Positions 7,039 through 13,896 of a stretch of 13,896 nt of DNA are shown piece after piece. The notes below the pieces were generated by a model. That model saw only the letters and a program-made list of their open reading frames with translations. It was not told where the DNA came from and searched no databases. This DNA is from an uncultured Acetatifactor sp. Its GTDB lineage: Bacteria; Bacillota; Clostridia; Lachnospirales; Lachnospiraceae. The DNA lies in the NCBI GenBank assembly GCA_910589655.1, contig CAJUTJ010000079.1, forward strand, positions 1 through 13,896. The letters run 5' to 3'. Each line of letters opens with the position of its first letter. The stretch's first letter is position 1. The position numbers and the translations under genes were made by a program.

Positions 7039-7731
7039 TTAAAACAATCCGAAAATTCGTCCATATCCATAAGTCAACTGCATATCGGTCATGACTGGCA
7101 CTCGTTTCCATGCCAAGCTGCCTTCTGCCATTCTGCCTGAACAATTAAGATTGCTACAGTCAACGCAAATGCCTCTACACCTGACCTTATCATCCTGCGT
7201 AAGTTCTGCAATAAATGCAACACTCTTTTTCGGCAGCATACAAAAAGATGAATTACAGGTAATCAGCGGCGTAAGCGTTTTTAACAGCTCTGGCAGCATC
7301 TCCAAAGGAAAATTTTCCTCACTTCCAAGAAAATGATATTTTGCAACATGCCAATCCGTATTTTTCTGAATATAGCAGTTATAAGCGGCATATCCCTGCA
7401 ATAGAAGTTCGCCTGCCAGTACCTCAATCATATAGCTATGTGACAACATTTCTCTTTCGCTATATCTTTCCTGCAAACAATCTATACCATTACCTAAAGA
7501 CATAACAACTTGTTCATATATCACGCTGCACGATTCACTTTGATGCTTATTTTCACTGGAATATACGCTTTTCTCCCAAATGGCTTCTTCACGCATCAAT
7601 GGCAGCATTTCTTCAGCCACTGCTTGAAATTCACGTGCTTGTGTTTCATCGTAATGGAATTTTTTGCGTACTTTCTCTAAAAAAACCGGAGATAAAAATT
7701 TATCCAATACTTCTGAAAAAAACGCTGCCAT
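7039..7731 (-). CDS. Methionine-synthase activation-domain-like protein with C-terminal four-cysteine motif
   Basis: 230-aa soluble protein without signal peptide. Its middle and end line up with the reactivation domain of B12-dependent methionine synthase (MetH), which binds S-adenosylmethionine and returns oxidised cobalamin to use. MLSHSYMIEVLAGELLLQGYAAY (about 95-117) resembles the Ala/Glu helix of that domain. SEENFPLEMLPELL (137-150) takes the place of SPGYGDWPL, and FCMLPKKSVAFIAEL (163-177) matches the conserved PxKSxSxI block. A tail CRGICVDCSNLNCSGR has cysteines at 185, 189, 192 and 197, as in stand-alone clostridial relatives; they may bind an Fe-S cluster or zinc. A clear AGGAGGGG precedes the start. 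The gene lies directly upstream of the B12 riboswitch promoter, which supports a corrinoid-linked role. The assignment rests on remembered family patterns and could be wrong in detail. Confidence 0.6.
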   Translation of the reverse strand: MAAFFSEVLDKFLSPVFLEKVRKKFHYDETQAREFQAVAEEMLPLMREEAIWEKSVYSSENKHQSESCSVIYEQVVMSLGNGIDCLQERYSEREMLSHSYMIEVLAGELLLQGYAAYNCYIQKNTDWHVAKYHFLGSEENFPLEMLPELLKTLTPLITCNSSFCMLPKKSVAFIAELTQDDKVRCRGICVDCSNLNCSGRMAEGSLAWKRVPVMTDMQLTYGYGRIFGLF

Positions 7732-7807
7732 TTGATCCCCTCCTATTTTTTCGTAATTATTTTAAATCTAAATGAAACCCTACGGACACAATAAACATAA
7801 TATTTGA

Positions 7808-7816
7808 ATTATATCA
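7808..7816 (-). promoter_or_regulatory. Extended -10 promoter for the activation-domain-like gene
   Basis: TGATATAAT on the minus strand gives a perfect TATAAT (7813-7808) with the TGn extension directly before it. No good -35 is seen at 16-18 bases, as is common for extended -10 promoters. It lies about 77 bases upstream of the start at 7731 in an AT-rich stretch. Confidence 0.55.
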
Positions 7817-7820
7817 TAAC

Positions 7821-7917
7821 CGAACAAATTTTGTATGCCTTTTAAGAAATATTCCCTTCTGATTATTTTTTCTGTGTTTTATGGTCTTTACCCTGACTAA
7901 AAACAAGTTTTTCTTTG
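7821..7917. other. AT-rich gap at the likely mobile element boundary
   Basis: No gene is seen in this stretch. It separates a B12-related gene with its own promoter from the relaxase stop codon, so one end of the integrated element should lie here. Five A-T pairs around CTTG (7899-7912 region) could be a weak terminator for the relaxase gene. No recombination core or direct repeat can be named, because the partner end is not in the window. Confidence 0.4.
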
Positions 7918-9615
7918 CTACCTCGCCCCTTTATCCTTCTGCCTTGCCTGATGCTCTCGTCTGCTTTCCCTTTCTTTTACCTCGTGCTGTTTCTGTCTAA
8001 GCCGTTCTTTTATGCTCATGATATCGTTCACTTTTTCTCCGTAAATTTTGTCATACTCCGCGCGAGCTGCCTGATATTCAAGATTCTCACTCTTTGCCGC
8101 ATTCAGTTCCTTATTGAATGCCTGAACAGAGTCAAAGTTATATTCTTTCACGATGGATGAAAGCCGCTTTTTCATGTTGGTAATCTGGTTGTCGATACTG
8201 TCAATCTCCTGCTGTAATTCCTTCCGTCTGCCGCCCTTGAAGATACCCGTACATTCGGATAATTCCTTTTTCAGCTTATCACGCTTTTTCTCACGCTCAA
8301 AAATTGCTTTATTCTGCTCTTTGAGCTTACTGTCAATCTCTTTCAGACGGGGATATTTACTTGCGAGTATGGAAGGTTTTGGTTGAGGCGGTCTTTCTGT
8401 TTCCAACCTATTTGTTTCGGCAGGAACAGATTTTTGTTCTGCTTTTATCTGTTCGATTATAGATTTTTTGACTGCGACAGTATTTTTCTGCTGTGACTGT
8501 TCTGCTTTATTCTGCATATCCGTTTCTTGACGCAGATTAACAGAAAATGGTATCTTTTTCTTTTCCTGCTGAGTCGCCGAACCAGCTTTTACATGGGCAT
8601 GACTTTCCATTTCTTTTGGTATTTCCTTTATGGCATCAACAGCTTTATCAATAACTTTTTCCGCTATATCCATTACCTTTTGCATAGCTTTTATAATCAA
8701 ACACTCTAATAATAAAATCGCCGCCCTGACAATAGCCCTGAACAGCTCCGGCTTGTTACCGTTCTGCTCCACAGATTCCTTTACCTTTTCCGTGATTTCT
8801 GTCTTTTTCAGTTCCACAACCTCCGTTTCGGATACGCCGCTTACAATAGCGCGGTCAACAGCCCTGTTCCATTCCATGCGGATTTCATTGTCTGCTTTTA
8901 TCGCCTCCGCTTTGGGATTATTTTTACCGACTTTCTTTGTGGCAAGGTACGGACCGTTTTTATCAAATATGCTGAGCCTGTCCTTATCGTCAATCACCAT
9001 CTGGTTGATCAGATCCGTATAAAATACTTTCGCCTCGTCCAGAAAGGATTCCTGCTTGAAACGGCTGTCCTTTATGGTAAAAATCTTACGCTCGTACACT
9101 TCGCCTTTTTTGATGATTTTACAGCCTTTGCGGATATTCCCGTCACTGTCAAGTATCTCCTTCTTTGTCCGCACATGACGCCCCTGCTCGTCATAGAACA
9201 TATTGCGGGTGGCAGTCTTTTCTTCCGGCTGGTCTAACCGCTTCCTCTCCGCAAATATCATATGGATATGCAGGTTTGTTTTCCGTTTATTGTGGTGGAG
9301 CGCGGCAAAACATTCCACACCGTACTTTTCCTTAAACTCATCAACCATTTTTTTCAGCAGATAATCATGGTCATAGCTGATAAAACTCTCCGGCAGGGCA
9401 ATCATCAGCTCTCTTGCCTCAATACATTTTCCATTCGTCCCGCTTTTTTCAAATTCTTCCTGATTGCACTTGGCAAGTTCCCGCCAGAATGCCCTGTCCG
9501 GTTCTGTTGTATAGACTTCATACAGATGCTCCTGTTTGGCGTGGCTTGAAATATAAGTGATGCGCCCCGATAAGTCATGCAGTTTTGCCATTTCTATAAA
9601 TGAATTTCTCCTCAT
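7918..9615 (-). CDS. MobA/MobL-type relaxase (mobilization protein)
   Basis: Relaxase that should nick the element's oriT and lead the strand into a recipient. In the 565-aa product the N-terminal domain (about 1-130) contains LSGRITYISSHAKQ, an Arg/Leu/Ala-rich segment with ARELMIALPESF, then HHNKRKTNLHIHMIF, where H107/H108 and the HIH at 116-118 fit the metal-binding histidine triad. Tyrosines at 21, 32 and 35 are candidates for the nicking residue. A hydrophobic helix follows near AAILLLECLIIKAM, and from about 415 the chain is Lys/Glu/Gln-rich coiled coil to the end. The frame is open 44 codons further upstream (to 9747), but the ATG at 9615 has AAAGGA upstream and begins the family-like sequence, while the extension runs through inverted repeats. 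The exact MOB class (Q or P) cannot be settled by eye. Confidence 0.85.
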   Translation of the reverse strand: MRRNSFIEMAKLHDLSGRITYISSHAKQEHLYEVYTTEPDRAFWRELAKCNQEEFEKSGTNGKCIEARELMIALPESFISYDHDYLLKKMVDEFKEKYGVECFAALHHNKRKTNLHIHMIFAERKRLDQPEEKTATRNMFYDEQGRHVRTKKEILDSDGNIRKGCKIIKKGEVYERKIFTIKDSRFKQESFLDEAKVFYTDLINQMVIDDKDRLSIFDKNGPYLATKKVGKNNPKAEAIKADNEIRMEWNRAVDRAIVSGVSETEVVELKKTEITEKVKESVEQNGNKPELFRAIVRAAILLLECLIIKAMQKVMDIAEKVIDKAVDAIKEIPKEMESHAHVKAGSATQQEKKKIPFSVNLRQETDMQNKAEQSQQKNTVAVKKSIIEQIKAEQKSVPAETNRLETERPPQPKPSILASKYPRLKEIDSKLKEQNKAIFEREKKRDKLKKELSECTGIFKGGRRKELQQEIDSIDNQITNMKKRLSSIVKEYNFDSVQAFNKELNAAKSENLEYQAARAEYDKIYGEKVNDIMSIKERLRQKQHEVKERESRREHQARQKDKGAR

Positions 9616-9721
9616 ATGCGATTTTCCTTTCTTTTGGCAGATACTCTGCCGCCGCAGATTTTTGTGAGCAGTCATTATCAGACGTCTGTCTGCGAACCGA
9701 TGTCCGGATACGGGCAGTTTA

Positions 9722-10005
9722 CGGCTGTCGCTTTCTGACAGCCGCATAGGGGCTTCGTTTTATGAAGTCCCTATGACGATGCTGCACATCTGCCCTGAAA
9801 TGTAGCCGTAAGCAGCATCGCCATTCATGCGCCCGTCCTCTGGGCGGTATGGATAAATACAGTCCGGCTCTTTCGGACTGTAAATTTGCGCAGGCGCAAA
9901 TTTGCCCCCTGCAAGGGCGAAATCCCCGGAGTACAAAACGAAGTTTTGTGCGTAGGGTGTATTTCGCTCTCAAACGCCGAGGGCTTAGGGAAGGGCTTAC
10001 GCCCT
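9722..10005. repeat. Cluster of about eight inverted repeats upstream of the relaxase, candidate oriT or structured leader
   Basis: This stretch has no convincing gene but is packed with perfect or near-perfect inverted repeats. They are 9722-9744 (8-bp arms), 9745-9775 (12-bp arms with one G-T), 9777-9820 (9-bp arms, 26-base loop), 9830-9846 (5-bp arms), 9858-9882 (9-bp arms), 9882-9903 (10-bp arms AAATTTGCGC/GCGCAAATTT, 2-base gap), 9933-9949 (7-bp arms) and 9992-10005 (5-bp arms). AGGGCTTA is repeated directly at 9980 and 9992. A relaxase gene starts about 107 bases beyond the last repeat, and oriT sites usually lie beside relaxase genes and contain inverted repeats. A structured RNA leader is an alternative. 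The nick site cannot be named. Confidence 0.6.
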
Positions 10006-10078
10006 CCCCGGAAATTAGTTCCTGACACTCCTCGAACCACTCCAAAGCAGTTCGTAGAGCAGATGCTTTACAGACATC

Positions 10079-10126
10079 AAAAAACCGCCTGCCAGAAAAC
10101 TGGTATTCCAGCTTCAAAACAGACGG
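10079..10126 (-). terminator. Terminator-like hairpin with T tract, minus strand
   Basis: On the minus strand CCGTCTG pairs with CAGGCGG (one G-U), enclosing an inner stem from CTGG/CCAG, and six T follow at once. It lies after the hairpin array and before the inverted-repeat cluster, so it could insulate the relaxase region from transcription coming from the right. Confidence 0.55.
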
Positions 10127-10140
10127 CTACATTTACGCCT

Positions 10141-10256
10141 TTATTTGCAGCCTTCCGACTGCTCTTTGCCCTTATTTTGCGGGCTTAAATGCCCGCCCTT
10201 TATTATGCAGCCTTATATGGCTGCCCTTTGTCCTTATTTTGTAGCCTTTCGGCTAC
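10141..10256. repeat. Array of four short hairpins with repeated flanks, candidate partition centromere
   Basis: Four units follow each other: hairpins at 10147-10162, 10179-10196, 10207-10224 and 10241-10256. The last three have perfect 6-bp arms (GCGGGC/GCCCGC, GCAGCC/GGCTGC, GTAGCC/GGCTAC); the first is degenerate. Each is preceded by a copy of TTATTTTG or a close variant and followed by CCTTT or TCTTT, so the array is also a direct repeat with consensus TTATTTTGYRGCC at about 28-33 base spacing, near three helical turns. It lies between two terminators and about 110 bases downstream of parR. Arrays of direct repeats beside ParM/ParR genes commonly serve as centromeres. That role is inferred. 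Confidence 0.55.
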
Positions 10257-10316
10257 CCTTTGTCGGTCTTTTATGAAAATATGGATGCATTTATGCTCTG
10301 ATGTGAAAAAATCCAC

Positions 10317-10354
10317 AAAAATAAGGCTACAGTAAACCTGATTACCATAGCCCT
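10317..10354 (-). terminator. Intrinsic terminator of the parM-parR operon
   Basis: A 13-bp stem on the minus strand pairs AGGGCTATGGTAA with TTACTGTAGCCTT at all positions (three G-U), with a 6-base loop and an ATTTTTG tail. It begins 15 bases after the stop of the ParR-like gene. Confidence 0.85.
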
Positions 10355-10368
10355 ACTCTGCAACTATA

Positions 10369-10908
10369 TTAAAATGCATCAAAATCAATCAAGTCATTGT
10401 CCGGTGGGTCTGTGGCATTCTCTGATACAGCTTCTTCCTGCACATCCCCTGCATTCTGCATCGCTGCTTCCATATCTGCAGGATTAGAAACAATGGGAGA
10501 AACTGCCCCGCCCATTACTGCATTTCCGTTATTCGTACCGTTTGCTGATGCCTGACCATACACCATGCCGCCTTGCGTCGCTGGGTATGCACCCATAGGA
10601 ACAGATAAGGGAAAAAACTGCATCTGTGCCATATACATCCCCAAAAGCGCCGGGAGATTGGACATCACTTTCTTTTCCACCATTTCCACGATGCGATCCG
10701 CAAAAGCGTCCTCTTTCTCCCTTGTTTCCAGATAAGGATCACACTTTACCGCCACACAGCGGTCATAATAATTATTGACTGCTTCTATCACAAATCTGTT
10801 CTGTGACTTAAACATCTGCCGTACCTGTGGGGAGTGCAGGAGTTCCCATGCCCTGCACTCATCCCCTCTCTCCATGTTGAAACGGATATTGTGGTTTTTA
10901 TTCTTCAT
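10369..10908 (-). CDS. parR: ParR-like plasmid segregation adaptor
   Basis: 179-aa protein encoded 14 bases after parM, with an AAGGAGA ribosome binding site that overlaps the parM stop region, so the two are co-translated. The N-terminus HNIRFNMERGDECRAWELLHSPQVRQMF... fits a strand followed by helices as in ribbon-helix-helix DNA-binding proteins (about 6-50). A helical part follows to about 98, then a Gly/Ala/Asn-rich linker, and an acidic end PPDNDLIDFDAF. In type II partition systems the adaptor binds centromere repeats with its N-terminal domain and caps the actin-like filament with its C-terminal tail; the layout here fits. Family membership is inferred from position and layout more than from sequence identity. 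The terminator lies 15 bases downstream. Confidence 0.7.
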   Translation of the reverse strand: MKNKNHNIRFNMERGDECRAWELLHSPQVRQMFKSQNRFVIEAVNNYYDRCVAVKCDPYLETREKEDAFADRIVEMVEKKVMSNLPALLGMYMAQMQFFPLSVPMGAYPATQGGMVYGQASANGTNNGNAVMGGAVSPIVSNPADMEAAMQNAGDVQEEAVSENATDPPDNDLIDFDAF

Positions 10909-10922
10909 TCAGACACATCTCC

Positions 10923-11873
10923 TTATCCGGCGGAAGCCATCAATTTCTGCCTGCGGAGTTTCATATAGCAGAAATATTCATAGCCTTTGGCGTTTGCTCG
11001 TATATCATGGTTAAAGGTAACATTGTCACTGTCATAATCCCCGACAAGCTCCACAATCTTTGCGCCGCCGCCCATGATATACAGTTTCATAAGGTTCGGA
11101 TTATAACCGTGTGCTTTCAGTTCCGCAAATATCTTATCCACATAGCTCTTTGCCGCTTTTTCCATAAGCTGCTGGTATTCCCCGCCCACTTTTATATCAC
11201 CATAACGCAGATAATTCTCGATAATCTCTGCCGGAAGTTCCTCCGCTTTCCTGTCCAGTATAAGATTGCGGATCGCCATATAACATTCATTCGCCCCCAG
11301 CTTTACCGTCCACGACTTGCTTTCGCTCGCCTTGCCGTTGTTGAGTATCATCACATTCATCGTCCCGTTGCCGATATCCGCTATCATGTGCATCCCCTTA
11401 AAATCCGGCAGGCTCTCCGCTACCGCCGCATAACACTGCGGCATGACCGTACAGTCCGCGATGTCAACCGTATATCGTTTACCTGCATATTTGTAATCTA
11501 CATGGCGGTTCTGCATCATATATTCACGGAAGGAATCCCTCTGTGCCTGCACCCATTTTAACGGAAGCCCTACCGCAAGATGTATCTTTGCAGCCGATAA
11601 TCCTCTCGCTTTCAGCTCCTTTGCAATGGCGGCAAGAGTAAGAATATAATTATCGTCATCCAGGCTTTTCTCCGCAACAAAATCCTTGTGTCCCTCGCCT
11701 ATGGTGTAATAGCTGCCTTCATATTCCAGATAGTCTCTTGTAAAGACAGGCGGCTGACTGCTCCTGCTCACGGAAGTCGGGAAACAGCACCTTGCCGTCT
11801 TATAATTCCCATAGCCTGCATCCACTCCTAAAATAATTGTCCCGTTCATGTTGTAATCTCTAAGTTTTGCCAT
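10923..11873 (-). CDS. parM: ParM-like actin-type ATPase for plasmid segregation
   Basis: 316-aa actin-superfamily protein that should polymerise with ATP and push or pull element copies apart. Phosphate 1 is ILGVDAGYGNYK (residues 14-25, D18), phosphate 2 is IADIGNGTMNVMI (164-176, D166), and the adenosine motif is LYIMGGGAKIV (264-274). Residues such as MPQCYAAVAE (144-153) fit the connect-1 region of ParM/StbA relatives. Length is typical. The start has GAGG about 9 bases upstream. A second in-frame Met at residue 9 lacks a better site. The gene follows the recombinase after 39 bases, too short for a parC upstream, which is where many ParM operons have it; the only repeats seen lie downstream of parR. 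Confidence 0.88.
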   Translation of the reverse strand: MAKLRDYNMNGTIILGVDAGYGNYKTARCCFPTSVSRSSQPPVFTRDYLEYEGSYYTIGEGHKDFVAEKSLDDDNYILTLAAIAKELKARGLSAAKIHLAVGLPLKWVQAQRDSFREYMMQNRHVDYKYAGKRYTVDIADCTVMPQCYAAVAESLPDFKGMHMIADIGNGTMNVMILNNGKASESKSWTVKLGANECYMAIRNLILDRKAEELPAEIIENYLRYGDIKVGGEYQQLMEKAAKSYVDKIFAELKAHGYNPNLMKLYIMGGGAKIVELVGDYDSDNVTFNHDIRANAKGYEYFCYMKLRRQKLMASAG

Positions 11874-11912
11874 ATCAAAATCCTCACTTTCATGCTTGTT
11901 GTTATTATCAAA

Positions 11913-13886
11913 CTATCTGCCATATTTTGCTTTCACTTCCTCTTTGGTCGGAAGGCTGCTCTCTACAATAATCTTGTTTTCCCCTGCTACCATAGCTGCA
12001 ACCTGTTCCGTACCGTCCGTATGCAGGAGTCCGTCCGCTGATGCTTCCGCCTCCGCCATCTGTTTCTGTTTGTCCGCCTCCCTTGCTCCTTCAATCACAC
12101 GCCGGATTTCCGGTCTGTGCTTTTTACGGTATTCTTTCAGGTAGGCACGGCTGTATGCACGGCGTTTCCGCTTCTTTTCCTCCGCCGCCATTTCTTCCTC
12201 AGAAAGCTCCTGCACCGGAAGCTCCACCTTCCCGATATAATTTAAGAAAATCTCGATCTCCTGCACACGTTCTCCGTCGATTTCCTCTATTTTATGCACC
12301 ATGACCTTATCAACAAATTCATTCACAATGGCGGGCGTGAGTTCCTGAATGTCGGTGTACTTGCGGACAAGGGAAAGAAATTCCTCCGTCCTGTCCGTGT
12401 CATCCTCAAACTGTGCAAGTTTTTCACGGATTTCCTGCATGGAGATTTCAAGCTCCTGCTGTTCCTTCTCATAATCGGAAGAAAGCATTTCATACCGTCT
12501 GTCCGGCAGCTTCCCCATTGCGTTGTCCTCATACACCTTTTTGATCAGCAGGTCAAGGTCTGCAAAACGTTTCTCTTTTTTAGAAAAGTCTGCTTTCAAT
12601 TTTTTGACCTCGCTTTTATCCCTGACCTCGGATGCGCTCCGCATATTTTTTATAAACGCCGCCTCGTCCATGCGGACGCTTTTTAAGGCATACCGTATCG
12701 TTTCGAGGATAAGCTGTTTTACCGTATCCTCTTTTATGGAATGTGAAAAGCACACCTGCTTATACTGCTTCCTGCTGCTGTTGTAAGTGCTGCAGTTAAA
12801 GCCTGCGGATGTGCGCTCTGTCCCGCCGTTCGGGATACCCCTCCAGTCTCTTGCCGCCCTTGTCGTGCTTCTGCGGTAGTGCATTTTTCCGCCGCAGTCC
12901 GCACAGTAGAGCTTTCCGGTCAGCAGGCTTCCTTTTCCGCCGGTATCCACTCTCCGCACTGTCTTTCTTAATTCCTGCACCATATACCACGTCCTGCGGT
13001 CTACGATTGGTTCATGGGTATCCTGAAAAACAAGTATCTCATCACTGTTATTCTTAACAGCTTTCTTATCCTTATAGGATTCCTTGTGGCTACGGAAATT
13101 TACGGTATCGCCCATATATTCCGGTCTTTCCAGTATCCGCACCACCGATCCGCCCGTCCAGTTGTAGGGAGTTTCAAAATCGCACATGGTCTGGTAATTG
13201 CCCCTCTGCCTTGTCGCCTGATAATAGGACGGTTTCTCCACCTTTTCCTCCATAAGCCGCTTTGCTATCTGGTACGGTCCCATGCCCTCCACGGTCAGAC
13301 GGAAAATCTTTCTCACAACCTCCGCCGCTTCTTCGTCAACGAGCCAATGGTTTTTATCCTCCGTATCTTTCACAAAGCCGTAGGGCGGGTTACTCGTAAT
13401 CGGTTTTCCCTCTTTCCCTTTCGCCCGCAAAACTGCGGTGATCTTCCTGCTGCAGTCACGCAGATACCATTCATTCATGATATTCAAAAAAGGGGCGAAT
13501 TCACTGCTGGTGTTGTTGCTGCTGTCAACACCATTGGAAACAGCAATAAAACGGACACCCTTTTCCCGGAAGAATACCTCCGTGTAGAATCCTACCTGAA
13601 GGTAATCCCTCCCGACACGGCTCATGTCCTTTACTATGACTGTGCCGATGTCGCCGTTTTCAATCCGGCTTAACATCTGCTTCCATCCCGGTCTTTCAAA
13701 ACTGCCGCCGGAAAATCCGTCATCCGTAAAATGCACCGTGTTCGTGTACCCGTTGTTTTTTGCATAATCCTCCAGCATCTTTTTCTGGTTGACTATGCTG
13801 TTGCTGTCCCCCGCAAGATCATCGTCCCTTGAGAGCCGCTCATAAAGAGCTGTTATTCTGTTGTCACCAGCCGTCCTGTTGTTCAT
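11913..13886 (-). CDS. Large serine recombinase (TnpX/TndX-like integrase)
   Basis: 657-aa recombinase that should excise and integrate the element through a 5'-phosphoserine intermediate. The N-terminal catalytic domain (about 10-150) has YERLSRDD with nucleophile Ser19, GFSGGSFERPGWKQML, and VIVKDMSRVGRD with the catalytic arginine cluster. A recombinase domain follows (about 165-310, beginning NPPYG). A zinc ribbon has Cys328, Cys331, Cys365 and Cys379. A coiled coil at about 425-495 is followed by a DUF4368-like part, then a very basic stretch KKRKRRAYSRAYLKEYRKKH (571-590) and a Glu/Ala-rich tail. The full-length reading frame is intact. GGAG lies 6 bases before the ATG, at the very edge of the window, so the promoter and any nearby attachment site are outside. 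Confidence 0.93.
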   Translation of the reverse strand: MNNRTAGDNRITALYERLSRDDDLAGDSNSIVNQKKMLEDYAKNNGYTNTVHFTDDGFSGGSFERPGWKQMLSRIENGDIGTVIVKDMSRVGRDYLQVGFYTEVFFREKGVRFIAVSNGVDSSNNTSSEFAPFLNIMNEWYLRDCSRKITAVLRAKGKEGKPITSNPPYGFVKDTEDKNHWLVDEEAAEVVRKIFRLTVEGMGPYQIAKRLMEEKVEKPSYYQATRQRGNYQTMCDFETPYNWTGGSVVRILERPEYMGDTVNFRSHKESYKDKKAVKNNSDEILVFQDTHEPIVDRRTWYMVQELRKTVRRVDTGGKGSLLTGKLYCADCGGKMHYRRSTTRAARDWRGIPNGGTERTSAGFNCSTYNSSRKQYKQVCFSHSIKEDTVKQLILETIRYALKSVRMDEAAFIKNMRSASEVRDKSEVKKLKADFSKKEKRFADLDLLIKKVYEDNAMGKLPDRRYEMLSSDYEKEQQELEISMQEIREKLAQFEDDTDRTEEFLSLVRKYTDIQELTPAIVNEFVDKVMVHKIEEIDGERVQEIEIFLNYIGKVELPVQELSEEEMAAEEKKRKRRAYSRAYLKEYRKKHRPEIRRVIEGAREADKQKQMAEAEASADGLLHTDGTEQVAAMVAGENKIIVESSLPTKEEVKAKYGR

Positions 13887-13896
13887 TCCGAACTCC

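Larger units (their letters stand above)
7918..13896 (-). mobile_element. Integrated mobilizable or conjugative element (recombinase, ParMR, relaxase), right end outside window
   Basis: Grouping of the serine recombinase, ParM/ParR partition pair, structured non-coding region and MobA/MobL-type relaxase, all on one strand and functionally unlike the B12 genes on the left. No conjugation ATPase, coupling protein or type IV secretion gene is visible. It may be an IME mobilised in trans or one end of a larger ICE. The left limit is taken from the relaxase stop; the true end could be up to about 100 bases further left. Confidence 0.75.

Noticed and set aside
7021..7041. Terminator right after the MetH-like gene
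   Set aside because: Only 4-6 A-T rich pairs with tiny loops (for example TTGT/ACAA), too weak to support. Read-through into the riboswitch region is possible.
6840..7094. 84-aa plus-strand reading frame over the riboswitch
   Set aside because: It is the complement of the B12 aptamer and promoter, whose conserved motifs explain the sequence.
9616..9747. 44-codon N-terminal extension of the relaxase
   Set aside because: The extension overlaps two inverted repeats and has no ribosome binding site, while the ATG at 9615 has AAAGGA and begins the conserved domain.
9719..10117. 132-aa minus-strand reading frame and an overlapping 71-aa frame between relaxase and parR
   Set aside because: It runs straight through the inverted repeats, is Arg/Cys/His-rich without domain-like pattern, and has no good ribosome binding site. 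The structure explains the sequence better than a protein.
10141..10256. CRISPR array
   Set aside because: Units are only about 30 bases in total, the paired arms vary, spacers are nearly identical and no cas gene is near.
12809..13673. Plus-strand frames opposite the recombinase
   Set aside because: The recombinase is intact over 657 residues with all catalytic motifs. The frames on the other strand lack starts with ribosome binding sites and have no domain pattern.

Overview
The window looks like chromosomal DNA of a low-to-moderate GC Clostridia bacterium, most likely a gut Lachnospiraceae relative. The pointers are the lipoprotein signal peptides, the strong AGGAGG-type ribosome binding sites, the family types present and the style of the mobile element. 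This assignment is an inference, since no rRNA or other marker gene is present. All recognised genes lie on the minus strand, so the window is best read from right to left.

Region A (1-7003) is a cobalamin-riboswitch operon. A consensus promoter with an extended -10 (6976-7003) leads into a B12 riboswitch (about 6759-6957). A 13-bp intrinsic terminator (6613-6648) follows and is the likely expression platform. Downstream, closely packed, come a lipid-anchored CbiK-type cobaltochelatase, an acidic lipoprotein with two NEAT-like repeats, a BtuF/FhuD-type binding lipoprotein, a BtuC/FecCD permease, a BtuD/FecE ATPase, and cobyric acid synthase, which runs off the window. The set suggests capture and import of a tetrapyrrole, corrinoid or metal chelate, joined to late corrinoid biosynthesis. 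The chelatase and its lipoprotein partner sit outside the membrane.

Region B (7039-7816) holds a 230-aa protein that resembles the reactivation domain of B12-dependent methionine synthase and has a four-cysteine tail. It has its own extended -10 promoter and is a plausible functional partner of the B12 operon.

Region C (about 7821-7917) is an AT-rich gap where the chromosomal B12 genes give way to mobile DNA. One end of the element probably lies here.

Region D (7918-13896, open on the right) is a mobilizable or conjugative element. It carries a large serine recombinase, an actin-like ParM, a ParR-like adaptor and a MobA/MobL-type relaxase. Between parR and the relaxase are about 750 bases without a convincing gene. 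In transcription order this stretch contains a strong terminator after parR, an array of four short hairpins with repeated flanks (a candidate partition centromere), a second terminator-like hairpin, and a dense cluster of inverted repeats upstream of the relaxase (a candidate oriT or structured leader). Recombinase, partition and relaxase together suggest an element that excises as a circle, can be segregated like a plasmid, and is mobilised, perhaps with conjugation functions supplied outside this window.
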